From CAXXOK01 sp964497495 (GTDB taxonomy: Bacteria; Bacillota; Clostridia; Christensenellales; Aristaeellaceae): DNA of 64,000 bases. A program made the translations under genes and the position numbers. The stretch is taken from the NCBI GenBank assembly GCA_964497495.1, contig CAZCCZ010000006.1, positions 1-64,000 of the forward strand, read 5' to 3'. The first letter of the stretch is position 1. Each line of letters starts with the position of its first letter. The notes beneath the pieces were generated by a model, which was given only the letters and a program-made list of their open reading frames with translations, was not told where the DNA came from and searched no databases. This document shows positions 39,570 to 48,480 of the stretch, one piece after another.

Positions 39570-41444
39570 TTGAAGCTTTCGGACATTAAACAGCCGGACG
39601 ATATCCGCCATATCGGGTATCCGGAGTGCGAAAAGCTCGCCGAGGAAATCCGCGAGACTATCATCCGCACCGTTTCGAAAAACGGGGGACACCTGTCCTC
39701 CAACCTGGGCGCGGTGGAGATTACGCTGGCGCTCCACCGCGTGTTCCACACGCCGGAAGACCAGTTCGTTTTCGACGTGGGGCACCAGTCCTACACGCAC
39801 AAGCTGCTTACGGGGCGTGCCTGCCGTTTCGACACCCTGCGCTGCTACGGCGGCATTTCGGGCTTTCCCAAATGCGAGGAAAGCCCGCACGACTGTTTTG
39901 AAACCGGCCACGCCAGCACCGCCATTTCCGCGGCGCTGGGCCTTGCGCGCGCGCGCGACCTGGCCGGGAACGACAACCACGTGGTGGCGGTAGTGGGGGA
40001 CGGCGCGCTGACGGGCGGCATGTGCTACGAGGCGCTCAACGACTGCGGCAACAGCAAGACCCGGCTCATCATCGTTTTGAACGACAACCAGATGTCTATC
40101 GCGCGGAACGTGGGCGCGCTCAACAACCATCTGGCCCAGCTCCGCGCCAGCGCAAGCTGGAACGTGACTAAAAAACGGGTCAAGTACAACCTGCTGAAAA
40201 TCCCGCTGATCGGCGCGCCCTTGGAACGGTTCATCCACTTGGTGAAGAAATCGCTCAAGGCGCTGTTTCTGGACGAGGGGTTCTTTACCGCCTTGGGCTT
40301 CAAGTATCTCGGGCCCATCGACGGGCACGACCTGCGCGCGATGGAGAAAATTTTCGAACGGGCCAAAGAGCTGGAAGAGCCGGTGGTCATCCACTGCTGC
40401 ACGAAAAAAGGCAACGGCTACCGCAAGGCGGAAAAGAGCCCGGAGCGTTTCCACGGCACGCCGCCGTTCTTCATCGAAAACGGCGAAACGCTGAAGCGGG
40501 GCCGCATGCTGTACGGGCACGTGGCGGCGGACGAGCTGGCGGCGCTGGCTAAAAAGGACAAACGCATCGTGGCGGTCACGGCGGCCATGCCGATGGGCAC
40601 GTCGGCCGACCGTTTCAAGGCGAAGTTCCCCGACCGCTTTTTCGACGTGGGCATCGCCGAGGAGCACGCGGTCACCATGTGCGCGGGACTGGCCAAGGGC
40701 GGAATGCGGCCCTTCTTCTTCGTATACTCAACCTTCCTGCAGCGCGGATACGACCAGGTTCTGCACGACGTGTGCATGCAGAACCTTCCCGTGGTGTTCC
40801 TGCTGGACCGCGCGGGGCTGGGCAACGAGGACGGGCAATCCCACCAGGGGCTGTTCGACATCGCGTACCTGCGCCATATTCCGAACATGACGGTGCTGGC
40901 TCCCGCGGATTCCGGCGAGCTTGCGGATATGCTGCGCGCGGCGCTGGAACTGAACGCGCCCTGCGCCATCCGCTACCCCAAAACGGCGGTGCTGCCCAAC
41001 GCTTCCTATCCTACGCGCCCGTTCATGATCGGACGCTGGCGCACCATGCTTTCCGGCGCGGACGCGGCGGTGCTGGCCGTGGGCAGCATGGTCAGCGCGG
41101 CCATCAACGTATCGCAGAAGCTGCGGGACGAGGGCATCGAGCTGGAAGTGGTGAACGCCTCTACCGTGAAACCGCTGGACGGCCTATGCCTGACAAGACT
41201 GACTGAAAAGAGCAGGCCGATTTTCACGCTGGAAGAACACGTGGTGGACGGCGGATTCGGCAGTTCGCTGCTGGAGTACAACGCCCAGCACGGCGGTAGG
41301 CTGGAGATACACCCCGTCGGCGTGGACGACCGCTTTATCGCGCAGGGCGACCACGGCAGCCTGCTGGCCGAGACCGGGCTGGACGAGGAGAGCCTTTGCC
41401 GGCGCATCCGCGAGACGCTCAACGGGGCCGAAAATGGACGCTAA
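39570..41444 (+). CDS. dxs: 1-deoxy-D-xylulose-5-phosphate synthase
   Basis: First enzyme of the MEP isoprenoid pathway: thiamine-diphosphate-dependent condensation of pyruvate and glyceraldehyde 3-phosphate. 624 residues. Motifs: HLSSNLGAVEITLALH, VFDVGHQSYTHKLLTGR, the ThDP motif GDGALTGGMCYEALN...N, and DVGIAEEHAVTMCAGLAKGG in the second domain. TTG start with AAGGAG 7 bases upstream; the site overlaps the ddl stop. tlyA overlaps its 3' end by 11 bases. Next to ddl and MurF-like it supplies isoprenoid carriers for wall synthesis. Confidence 0.96.
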   Translation: MKLSDIKQPDDIRHIGYPECEKLAEEIRETIIRTVSKNGGHLSSNLGAVEITLALHRVFHTPEDQFVFDVGHQSYTHKLLTGRACRFDTLRCYGGISGFPKCEESPHDCFETGHASTAISAALGLARARDLAGNDNHVVAVVGDGALTGGMCYEALNDCGNSKTRLIIVLNDNQMSIARNVGALNNHLAQLRASASWNVTKKRVKYNLLKIPLIGAPLERFIHLVKKSLKALFLDEGFFTALGFKYLGPIDGHDLRAMEKIFERAKELEEPVVIHCCTKKGNGYRKAEKSPERFHGTPPFFIENGETLKRGRMLYGHVAADELAALAKKDKRIVAVTAAMPMGTSADRFKAKFPDRFFDVGIAEEHAVTMCAGLAKGGMRPFFFVYSTFLQRGYDQVLHDVCMQNLPVVFLLDRAGLGNEDGQSHQGLFDIAYLRHIPNMTVLAPADSGELADMLRAALELNAPCAIRYPKTAVLPNASYPTRPFMIGRWRTMLSGADAAVLAVGSMVSAAINVSQKLRDEGIELEVVNASTVKPLDGLCLTRLTEKSRPIFTLEEHVVDGGFGSSLLEYNAQHGGRLEIHPVGVDDRFIAQGDHGSLLAETGLDEESLCRRIRETLNGAENGR

Positions 41445-42246
41445 GCAGCGCGTCGATACGGCGCTGGTGGAACGCGGGCTGGCGCCGAGCCGCGAAAAGG
41501 CGCAGGCGCTGATTATGAGCGGCAGCGTGTACGTGCGCGAAGTCAAGGTGCTGAAACCTTCCGAAAAAGTGGCGGACGCGGACGAACTGACCGTGCGCGC
41601 GCCGGAGCACCCGTACGTGGGCCGCGGCGCGCTGAAGCTGGAAAAGGCGCTGAAGGTTTTCGGCGTCGACCCCGCGGGGATGACGGCGCTGGACATCGGC
41701 GCGGCGACCGGCGGTTTTTCGGACGTGCTGCTGCGCGCAGGCGCGGAGCACGTGTACGCCGTGGACGTGGGCTACGGCCAGCTGGACTGGAAGATCCGCA
41801 GCGATCCGCGCGTTACGGTGCTGGAACGCACCAACGCCCGGTACCTGACGAAAGAGCAGATCGGCGGGGCTACGCCGAACCTTACCGTAATGGACGTTTC
41901 CTTCATCTCGGTTCGGCTCATCCTGCCCGTGGCCGCGGAACTGATGGGGCACCGCGGGCTGTTCTGCATCCTCATCAAGCCGCAGTTCGAGGCGGGGCGG
42001 GAACACGTGGGTAAGAAAGGCGTGGTGCGCGATCCCGCCGTGCACGGGGATGTGGCGCGCGCCGTGCGGGACTTCGCGCCCTCCTTCGGCTACCGCATGA
42101 CGGGGTTTTCCTTTTCACCCGTCAAAGGGCCGGAGGGGAATATCGAATATCTGGCGCGCCTGGACCCGGCGGAGGGGGCGGGCCGCGAGGTCGGCGACGA
42201 GGAAATCGCCGCTTCGGTGGCCGAGGCGCACGGCCGGCTGGACTGA
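41434..42246 (+). CDS. tlyA: TlyA family rRNA 2'-O-methyltransferase
   Basis: 270 residues: an N-terminal S4 RNA-binding domain (RVDTALVERGLAPSREKAQALIMSGSVYV) and a C-terminal FtsJ-like methyltransferase domain (ALDIGAATGGFSDVLLRAGAEHVYAVDVG). Homologues 2'-O-methylate 16S and/or 23S rRNA cytidines; TlyA is also known as a putative hemolysin. The ATG overlaps dxs by 11 bases. The order dxs-tlyA-nadK-argR-recN is the classical Clostridia/Bacilli arrangement. Confidence 0.95.
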   Translation: MDAKQRVDTALVERGLAPSREKAQALIMSGSVYVREVKVLKPSEKVADADELTVRAPEHPYVGRGALKLEKALKVFGVDPAGMTALDIGAATGGFSDVLLRAGAEHVYAVDVGYGQLDWKIRSDPRVTVLERTNARYLTKEQIGGATPNLTVMDVSFISVRLILPVAAELMGHRGLFCILIKPQFEAGREHVGKKGVVRDPAVHGDVARAVRDFAPSFGYRMTGFSFSPVKGPEGNIEYLARLDPAEGAGREVGDEEIAASVAEAHGRLD

Positions 42247-42267
42247 CCGGTTATCTGCGACGGCTAA

Positions 42268-42296
42268 TTGTATAGTTATTCATTTTATGATAGAAT
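42268..42296 (+). promoter_or_regulatory. Promoter of nadK-argR-recN
   Basis: TTGTAT (42268-42273), 17-base spacer, TAGAAT (42291-42296), 77 bases before the nadK start, in an AT-rich spacer. Confidence 0.65.
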
Positions 42297-42373
42297 GAGG
42301 CGGAACAAAAGAAATTTCCGCCCCGTGAAAAACAGACGATAACCGCCGGAAACGGACGGGGGAGGATGCGCGC

Positions 42374-43207
42374 TTGCAGAACGTTTACCTGATGATGCAC
42401 CCGAAATTGCAGGACGGCCCCTCGCTGATGCGGCGCGTGGCCGGCGCGTTGCGCGCGCAGGGCATGACCGTATGCCCCGAACCGTGGCTTAAGCAGGCGG
42501 CGGGGGACGGCGAACCGGGGGACGCCGAAAGCTTCCCGATGGACGTCATCGTCTCCGTCGGCGGGGACGGCACGCTGCTTCGCGCGACGCAGACGGCGAT
42601 CCGGCGCGACGTGCCGGTGATGGGCATCAACGTGGGGCGCATCGGCTTTCTGGTGGAAAGCGAACTGGAGAGCCTGCCGGAAGTATGCCGCAGGCTGCGG
42701 CAAAACGACTATACGGTGGAGAAACGCATGATGCTGGACGCCGTGCTGGCGGACGGCTCCGTGGAAACGGCGCTCAACGACGTGGTCATCAGCCGCGGCG
42801 GGAACGCAAGGCTGATCGCCATGCAGGTGACGGCCGGCCGGGAGATCGTGGGCCGCTACGTGGCGGACGGGTTGATCATCGCCACGCCCACGGGTTCCAC
42901 GGGTTACTCCCTTTCCGCGGGCGGGCCGATCATCTGCCCGGAAGTGGAGTGCATGGTGCTTTCGCCCATCTGCCCGCATTCCCTGCAGCACCGGCCGGTG
43001 GTCATCGACGCCGCTCAGTCCGTGACCCTCGCGCTGGACTGCGCGCCGCAACAGACCGCCCAGCTGGACGTGGACGGGCGAACGGCGGCCACGCTTTCCG
43101 GCCGCGACAAGGTGACGATCCGCCGCTCCAGAACGGTCACCCGCCTCGTGCGTTTCGGTTCCAACAGCTTCTTCCAGCGCATCCGCTCAAAACTGACCGA
43201 ATGGTAA
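42374..43207 (+). CDS. nadK: NAD kinase
   Basis: Phosphorylates NAD to NADP with ATP or polyphosphate. 277 residues: VSVGGDGTLLRATQTA (catalytic Asp in GGDG), GINVGRIGFLVE, and the TPTGSTGYSLSAGGPII loop that defines the family. TTG start with GGAGG 8 bases upstream. Precedes argR by 23 bases. Confidence 0.96.
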   Translation: MQNVYLMMHPKLQDGPSLMRRVAGALRAQGMTVCPEPWLKQAAGDGEPGDAESFPMDVIVSVGGDGTLLRATQTAIRRDVPVMGINVGRIGFLVESELESLPEVCRRLRQNDYTVEKRMMLDAVLADGSVETALNDVVISRGGNARLIAMQVTAGREIVGRYVADGLIIATPTGSTGYSLSAGGPIICPEVECMVLSPICPHSLQHRPVVIDAAQSVTLALDCAPQQTAQLDVDGRTAATLSGRDKVTIRRSRTVTRLVRFGSNSFFQRIRSKLTEW

Positions 43208-43230
43208 CGCTGAAAACAGGAGGGTTCGCC

Positions 43231-43680
43231 ATGAAAACCACGCGCCAGAACGCGATTCTGGAGATCATCCGGGAAAGAGACGTGGATACGCAGGAAGAGC
43301 TTGCCGACGAACTGCGGAAACGGGATTTCAAGGTGACCCAGGCCACCGTGTCTCGAGACATACGCGAACTACGGCTGCTCAAGGTCCTGACGCCCTCCGG
43401 CGCGTACCGCTACGCCACGGCGGATAAGCCGGACGACGGCCTGAGCGAACGCTTTCACCGCATTTTCAGCGAATCGGTGCTGAGCATCGCGCACGCTTCC
43501 AACCAGGTGGTGATCCGCACCCTTTCGGGCAGCGCGAACGCCGCCGCGGAAATGATCGACAATCTCCGCTGGCCGGAGATCATCGGCACGCTGGCGGGGG
43601 ACAATACCATTCTGCTGATCATCCGTAGCGCGGACGAGGCGGAGGGCGTGCTCCGCCGCATCAACGAGATACTGAAGTAG
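43231..43680 (+). CDS. argR: Arginine repressor ArgR
   Basis: Hexameric arginine-responsive regulator of arginine biosynthesis and catabolism. 149 residues. N-terminal winged helix with TQEELADELRKRDFKVTQATVSRDIREL; C-terminal oligomerisation and arginine-binding domain with GTLAGDNTILLIIRS, where the GDNT motif contacts arginine. AGGAGGG lies 6 bases before ATG 43231. No arginine genes are in the window. Confidence 0.96.
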   Translation: MKTTRQNAILEIIRERDVDTQEELADELRKRDFKVTQATVSRDIRELRLLKVLTPSGAYRYATADKPDDGLSERFHRIFSESVLSIAHASNQVVIRTLSGSANAAAEMIDNLRWPEIIGTLAGDNTILLIIRSADEAEGVLRRINEILK

Positions 43681-43716
43681 TTCACTCGTTTTACGGAAAA
43701 GGATGTGCCCGAAACC

Positions 43717-45438
43717 ATGCTTGTTTCCATGACCGTGCGCAACATCGCGCTGATCGAGCGTTTGGACGTGCAGTTCCACCGCGGCATGCACGCGCTCACC
43801 GGTGAGACCGGCGCGGGAAAATCCATCGTGGTGGACGCGATCAACCTGATGCTGGGGGAGCGCGCCGACCGGGGGCTGATCCGCACCGGCTGCGACAGGG
43901 CCACGGTGGAAGCGCTGTTCGACATCGGCGATTGCCCGCAGGCCGCGGAACTGCTGGCGGCCGAGGCGCTGGAACCGGAAGGAAACCTGATGCCGGTGAT
44001 GCGGGAAATCAGCACCGGCGACCGGAACGTGTGCCGCGTATGCGGGGTCATCGTGCCGCTGAGCCTGTTAAAACAGCTTTCCGGCTTTCTGGTGGATATC
44101 CACGGCCAGCACGAGCATCAGAGCCTGCTGGATGAAAAAACCCATCTGGGATTTCTGGATTCCTTCGGCGACGAAGCGTACCAAAAGCGGATCGGGGACG
44201 TCGCGGCCAAATGCCGGAGCTGGCGGGAAGCCGGTATGGCTTTCAGCACGCTGCGCAAGGAAAACGCGAAACGGGAAGCCCGCATGACGGAGATCGCGGT
44301 GCAGAGCAGGGAACTGGACGCTGCGCATCTGGCCGTGGGCGAGGAAGCGGCGCTGACGCTGGAACGCGCAAAGCTTGCCGACGCGGAGAAGATCGCGGAG
44401 GCGCTGAACGCGGCCTATTCGAACCTGACCGCCGCGGAGGAGCTGCGGCAGGGCGCGGTGCCGCTTTTAAAGGCGGCGGCGGCGGAAATGGGCCGCGTCG
44501 CGGCGTACGACCCGCGCTTCGCGGCTCTGGCGGAACGCCTTTCCTCCGCGTTTCTGGAGGCCGGGGACATCGGCGCGGAACTGCGGGATTTAAACGAGAA
44601 CGCGGGTTTCGACCCCGAACGGAACGACGAGATTCTGGCCCGGCTGGATACCTACCGGCGGCTGGAAAAGCGTTACGGGTTGGAAGCGGACGAGCTGGCG
44701 GATTATGCCGAGCGGTTGAAGGACGAAACGAAGGCCCTTTCCGCCATGGACGACCGCCTGCACGCCGCGGAAACGGCCTACAAGGCGCGGCTGGCCGAAT
44801 ACCGCACCGCGGCGCAGGCGCTTACGGGGGCGCGGCGAACGCTGGCCGCGAGTTTCGAAGCCATGATGGAAAAACAGCTTTCAGCGCTGGGCATGGCGCG
44901 CACGAAGTTCGTGTGTTCCTTCGCACAGCCCGCGCCGGATCAGAAGCGCGTGCCCTCGGAAACGGGGGACGACCACGTGGAGTTCTTCATCGCCCCCAAC
45001 GTGGGCGAACCGCTGAAGCCGCTTTCCAAAACCGCTTCGGGCGGCGAGTTGTCCCGCATCATGCTGGCGCTTAAGGCCGCGGCCGCCGACCACGCCATGA
45101 TCCCCACCATGATCTTCGACGAGATCGACACCGGCATCAGCGGGCCCGTGGCGGGTGTGGTGGCGGAAAAGATGGACGATATCGCGCGGTACCACCAGGT
45201 GATCTGCGTGACGCACCTTGCGCAGATCGCCTCCATGGCGGACGTGCAATACCGCGTGGAAAAAGGCGTGAAGGACGGGCGCACCCTGACTTCCGTTACG
45301 GAGCTCACGCAGGAACAGCGGGCGGAAGAAATCGCCCGGCTGGTGGGCACGGACAGGGACCCGAACGAAAGCGCGCTCGCGCACGCGCGCAGCCTTCTGG
45401 CCGCCGCCGGGGAACGCAAGAAACGCCGGGGCCCGTAA
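43717..45438 (+). CDS. recN: DNA repair protein RecN
   Basis: SMC-like ATPase acting early in double-strand-break repair. 573 residues: Walker A GETGAGKSIVVDAINLMLGER (about 30-50), long coiled-coil arms (about 150-360), and the C-terminal half with SGGELSRIMLALK, the Walker B region TMIFDEIDTGISG and QVICVTHLAQIA. ATG 43717 is chosen to match the usual N-terminus (MLVSMTVRNIALIE); AAGGA lies 13 bases upstream, somewhat far, and a GTG at 43705 is the alternative. spoIVB and spo0A, which often follow recN in sporeformers, are absent here. Confidence 0.95.
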   Translation: MLVSMTVRNIALIERLDVQFHRGMHALTGETGAGKSIVVDAINLMLGERADRGLIRTGCDRATVEALFDIGDCPQAAELLAAEALEPEGNLMPVMREISTGDRNVCRVCGVIVPLSLLKQLSGFLVDIHGQHEHQSLLDEKTHLGFLDSFGDEAYQKRIGDVAAKCRSWREAGMAFSTLRKENAKREARMTEIAVQSRELDAAHLAVGEEAALTLERAKLADAEKIAEALNAAYSNLTAAEELRQGAVPLLKAAAAEMGRVAAYDPRFAALAERLSSAFLEAGDIGAELRDLNENAGFDPERNDEILARLDTYRRLEKRYGLEADELADYAERLKDETKALSAMDDRLHAAETAYKARLAEYRTAAQALTGARRTLAASFEAMMEKQLSALGMARTKFVCSFAQPAPDQKRVPSETGDDHVEFFIAPNVGEPLKPLSKTASGGELSRIMLALKAAAADHAMIPTMIFDEIDTGISGPVAGVVAEKMDDIARYHQVICVTHLAQIASMADVQYRVEKGVKDGRTLTSVTELTQEQRAEEIARLVGTDRDPNESALAHARSLLAAAGERKKRRGP

Positions 45439-45501
45439 CGGCGCCGGTATCCGGCCGCCGCCGGACGGATGCGATTTTTCACAACGAAAGGGCGATACCG
45501 T

Positions 45502-46941
45502 TTGCATCGAGTACCTACGAGGGGAACGACGCGCCAAAGGATTCTTTACGCCGCCGTCGTCGCGCTGCTGCTGGGCTGCGCCGCGTTCATACTGCTCTAC
45601 CACGTAACCCAACAGACGATCTTTTCCTTCGACGAAGGTTTCTATGGCGTAAGCGCCTACGAGATGGCGCAGAAAAACGACTGGATCGTCAATACGACCC
45701 AATGGCAGCCGGATTATTACAACCTGAAGCCGCCGCTATCGTTTCAGGCCATCATACTGGGGTATAAGCTGTTCGGATACACGGTGTTCGGGTTCCGGTT
45801 CCAGTGCCTGTTCTCCGTATTCCTGCTGATGGTCGTCGTGACCTGGTGGATGAAGAAACGCCACGGTTTTTTAAGCAGCGCGGTTACGCTGGCGCTGCTG
45901 GTGGCCAACTTGATTTATTACGAGCGCACCAGCGACTCGGACGAGCTGTACTGGCTGCTGTCCGCCGTATCGATGCTCTTCATGCTGGACAGCGAGCGGG
46001 ACGTGCGGTATCTGTACGGGACCGCATTCTTCTTTTCCCTTTCGTTTCTGGACAAGAGCTTTCACGCGCTCATCATTCCGCTGATCTGCTTTGCCTACCT
46101 CGTGTTCACGGGAAGGCTGCGGCTGCTGAAGCCGAAGCATTACTTGGTTATCTTCGCGCTGGCCGTTTTACCCGTCGCGGCGTGGGCCGGTGTGCGGTAC
46201 CTGCGGGACGGCACCGCTTTCTTCCAGGCGATGATCAGCGAGGACGTGGTGGGCACCATCGCCATCAGCGGCTCGCCCTGGTATTTCTACCTCGCCGATC
46301 TGGCGGCCAACCCCGCCGTGGCGGCTGCGGCGGTGCTCGGGGTCGCGGCCCTTGCGTATAAATTACTGCATAAGGGCAGGCTGACGCCGGAACAGGCGGG
46401 GCTGCTTGCGTGGATGATTCTGCCCGTGCTCTTTTTCTCCTTCTTCGGGTATAAGCTGCATCACTACATCATGATGATGATGGCCGCCGCGGCCATGGGC
46501 GGCGGGCTGGCGGCCGGTTATATCGCCCGGAGGATCAAGAGCGGGGCGATCCGGTACGCGGGCCTCGCGGCGTTTTGCGTAGCGGTCGTGCTGATGGTTG
46601 CCGGGAACGTGAATTACGCCATGCACAGGGAAGGCCAAAACTCCTTCCAGACCGCGCTGACGGATATGTTCGACCGGGATTTCGACAGCGGCCTGCACGT
46701 GTACATCCAAAAGGAGAACGATTCCGACTGGTCTCAGGCCGATATGCTGTGCTCCCTCCTCTCCGGGGACGTGTTATGCCTCAACGGCGGGCTGGAGGCC
46801 TTTGAAAACGACGAGGAGCCGGCCGTCGTAGTCATCAGCAACGACGAAACGAACCAAAAGGCCCTGACCGATTCGTTCTTAGATGAGTATCCGGTATATT
46901 ACCAGTCGTATTACGTAACCGCTTTGGAGAACTTGAATTGA
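45502..46941 (+). CDS. GT39/ArnT-like membrane glycosyltransferase
   Basis: About 479 residues, polytopic (eleven or so hydrophobic segments). The first extracytoplasmic loop carries FDEGFYGVSAYEMAQ, the Asp-Glu catalytic site of the GT-C PMT/ArnT family, which transfers a sugar from a polyprenyl-phosphate donor. The last 90 residues form a soluble domain ending in a Tyr-rich stretch. TTG 45502 has GAAAGGGCG 7 bases upstream; an in-frame ATG at 45469 lacks a good ribosome site. Acceptor (teichoic acid, lipid or protein) unknown. Confidence 0.82.
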   Translation: MHRVPTRGTTRQRILYAAVVALLLGCAAFILLYHVTQQTIFSFDEGFYGVSAYEMAQKNDWIVNTTQWQPDYYNLKPPLSFQAIILGYKLFGYTVFGFRFQCLFSVFLLMVVVTWWMKKRHGFLSSAVTLALLVANLIYYERTSDSDELYWLLSAVSMLFMLDSERDVRYLYGTAFFFSLSFLDKSFHALIIPLICFAYLVFTGRLRLLKPKHYLVIFALAVLPVAAWAGVRYLRDGTAFFQAMISEDVVGTIAISGSPWYFYLADLAANPAVAAAAVLGVAALAYKLLHKGRLTPEQAGLLAWMILPVLFFSFFGYKLHHYIMMMMAAAAMGGGLAAGYIARRIKSGAIRYAGLAAFCVAVVLMVAGNVNYAMHREGQNSFQTALTDMFDRDFDSGLHVYIQKENDSDWSQADMLCSLLSGDVLCLNGGLEAFENDEEPAVVVISNDETNQKALTDSFLDEYPVYYQSYYVTALENLN

Positions 46942-46942
46942 C

Positions 46943-47006
46943 AAAACGGGAAAAAATCATGAAATACAGGAAAAACCCACCCGTTTTTTTCGATTTGCGC
47001 TATAAT
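46943..47006 (+). promoter_or_regulatory. Weak terminator followed by the rnf promoter -10
   Basis: AAAACGGG (46943-46950) can pair with CCCGTTTT (46980-46987), followed by four more Ts: a long-loop terminator for the GT39 gene. TATAAT at 47001-47006 is a perfect -10 for rnfC with no good -35, so activation by another factor is possible. Confidence 0.5.
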
Positions 47007-47063
47007 AGACAAGGTTTGGAACATTGCGTTTAAATCGTAATGATACAGGAAGGATAGAGGTTC

Positions 47064-48479
47064 ATGAGTCTGTTACACGTTTTCCCCGGCGGCATCCACC
47101 CCCGCGAGGGCATGAACGGGAAAACGGTCACGCGCAGTCTGCCCATTCGGGAGCTTCCGCAGCCTTCGCGCGTGGCTATTCCGTTGCAGCAGCACATCGG
47201 TGCGCCCTGCAAGAGCCTGGTGAAGAAAGGCGACCGCGTTAAGGTCGGCATGATGATCGGCGAACCGGTCGGGTTCGTCAGCGCGGCGGTGCACGCCAGC
47301 GTCTCCGGCAAAGTGGTGGACGTGGCGCCCTGCATACTGGCCAACGGTCTGCAGCAGCCCTGCGTGATCATCGACAACGATTTTAAAGACGACTGGGTGG
47401 AGCTTGCGCCCGTCGCGGAGCCGGACAAGATCGACGCCAAAGCGCTATCCGCGCTGGCGCGCGGCGCCGGGCTGGTCGGGCTGGGCGGGGCCACGTTCCC
47501 GCACGCGGTCAAGTTCTCCCTCCCGCCGGACAAGCCCGTGGATACGCTGATTTTAAACGGCGCGGAGTGCGAACCGTACCTGTCCGCCGACCACCAGTTG
47601 ATGCTTGCGTACGCCAAAGAGATCGCCGCAGGCGCGAAGATCGTGAAAAAGGCGCTGGGCATCGGCCGGCTGATCGTCGGCATCGAAAATAATAAAAAAG
47701 ACGCGGTGGAAGCCATGACCGCCGCGTTCGCGGGCGACCCCGAAACCACCGTGGTCGGGCTGCCGGTGCATTACCCGCAGGGCGGCGAAAAACAGCTGGT
47801 ATACGCGCTCACCGGCCGCAAAGTCAAAACGGAAGGCCTGCCGCTGGACAGCGGCGCGATCGTCCTGAACGTGGGAAGCTGCTACGCGCTGTACCGCGCG
47901 GTGTACGAGGGAAGGCCGGTGGTGGACCGCGTGGTGACCGTCAGCGGGTGCGTCAAAACCCCGGCCAATTATCTGGCGCGCATCGGTACGCCCGTGGAGT
48001 GGCTGCTGGATACCTCCGGCGGCCTGCTGCCGTCCGCCCGGGTGCTTTTATACGGCGGCCCGATGATGGGGCTTGCCATCAGCCGTGTGGACATTCCCGT
48101 TACCAAGGGGTGCAGCGGCATCACGGCGCTGGAGAAAGCCTCCGCGCTGGAAGAGGAAAGCAACTGCATCCGCTGCGGGCGGTGCTCCATGGTTTGCCCC
48201 ATGTGCCTGATGCCGTCCACGTTGGACAAGCTGATGCGCAAGAGCATGTTTGAAGAAGCCGAAAACATGGGCGTGATGAACTGCATCGAATGCGGCGCCT
48301 GCACGTGGAGCTGCCCCGCCAAACGCCAGCTGACGCAAAGCTGCCGCACCAGCAAGAAGGTCATCGCCGAGCGCCGCAGGGCGGAAGCGGCCAAGAAGAA
48401 GGCGGAGGCGGCCAAACGGGAAGCCGAAGCCGCCGCAAGAGCCGCCGAAGCGGCCGTAAAACAAGAGGAGGGGAAATAA
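47064..48479 (+). CDS. rnfC: Rnf electron transport complex subunit RnfC
   Basis: NADH/NAD+-interacting, FMN- and Fe-S-containing peripheral subunit of the ion-pumping ferredoxin:NAD+ oxidoreductase. 471 residues: FPGGIHPREGMNGK at the N-terminus, the GLVGLGGATFPHAVKF nucleotide loop (about 138-153), then two [4Fe-4S] motifs near residues 367 and 405 (CIRCGRCSMVCPMC; CIECGACTWSCP). The C-terminus is an Ala/Lys/Glu-rich helix (about 425-471). AGGA-type ribosome site upstream. First gene of rnfCDEAB. Confidence 0.95.
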   Translation: MSLLHVFPGGIHPREGMNGKTVTRSLPIRELPQPSRVAIPLQQHIGAPCKSLVKKGDRVKVGMMIGEPVGFVSAAVHASVSGKVVDVAPCILANGLQQPCVIIDNDFKDDWVELAPVAEPDKIDAKALSALARGAGLVGLGGATFPHAVKFSLPPDKPVDTLILNGAECEPYLSADHQLMLAYAKEIAAGAKIVKKALGIGRLIVGIENNKKDAVEAMTAAFAGDPETTVVGLPVHYPQGGEKQLVYALTGRKVKTEGLPLDSGAIVLNVGSCYALYRAVYEGRPVVDRVVTVSGCVKTPANYLARIGTPVEWLLDTSGGLLPSARVLLYGGPMMGLAISRVDIPVTKGCSGITALEKASALEEESNCIRCGRCSMVCPMCLMPSTLDKLMRKSMFEEAENMGVMNCIECGACTWSCPAKRQLTQSCRTSKKVIAERRRAEAAKKKAEAAKREAEAAARAAEAAVKQEEGK

Positions 48480-48480
48480 C

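Noticed and set aside
38085..40667. 860-codon minus-strand open frame
   Set aside because: Antisense to ddl and dxs, both complete family members; no similarity to any protein family.
46938..46943. TTGACA as -35 of the rnf promoter
   Set aside because: It overlaps the stop codon of the GT39 gene and is 57 bases from the TATAAT at 47001, with no -10 at 17 bases.
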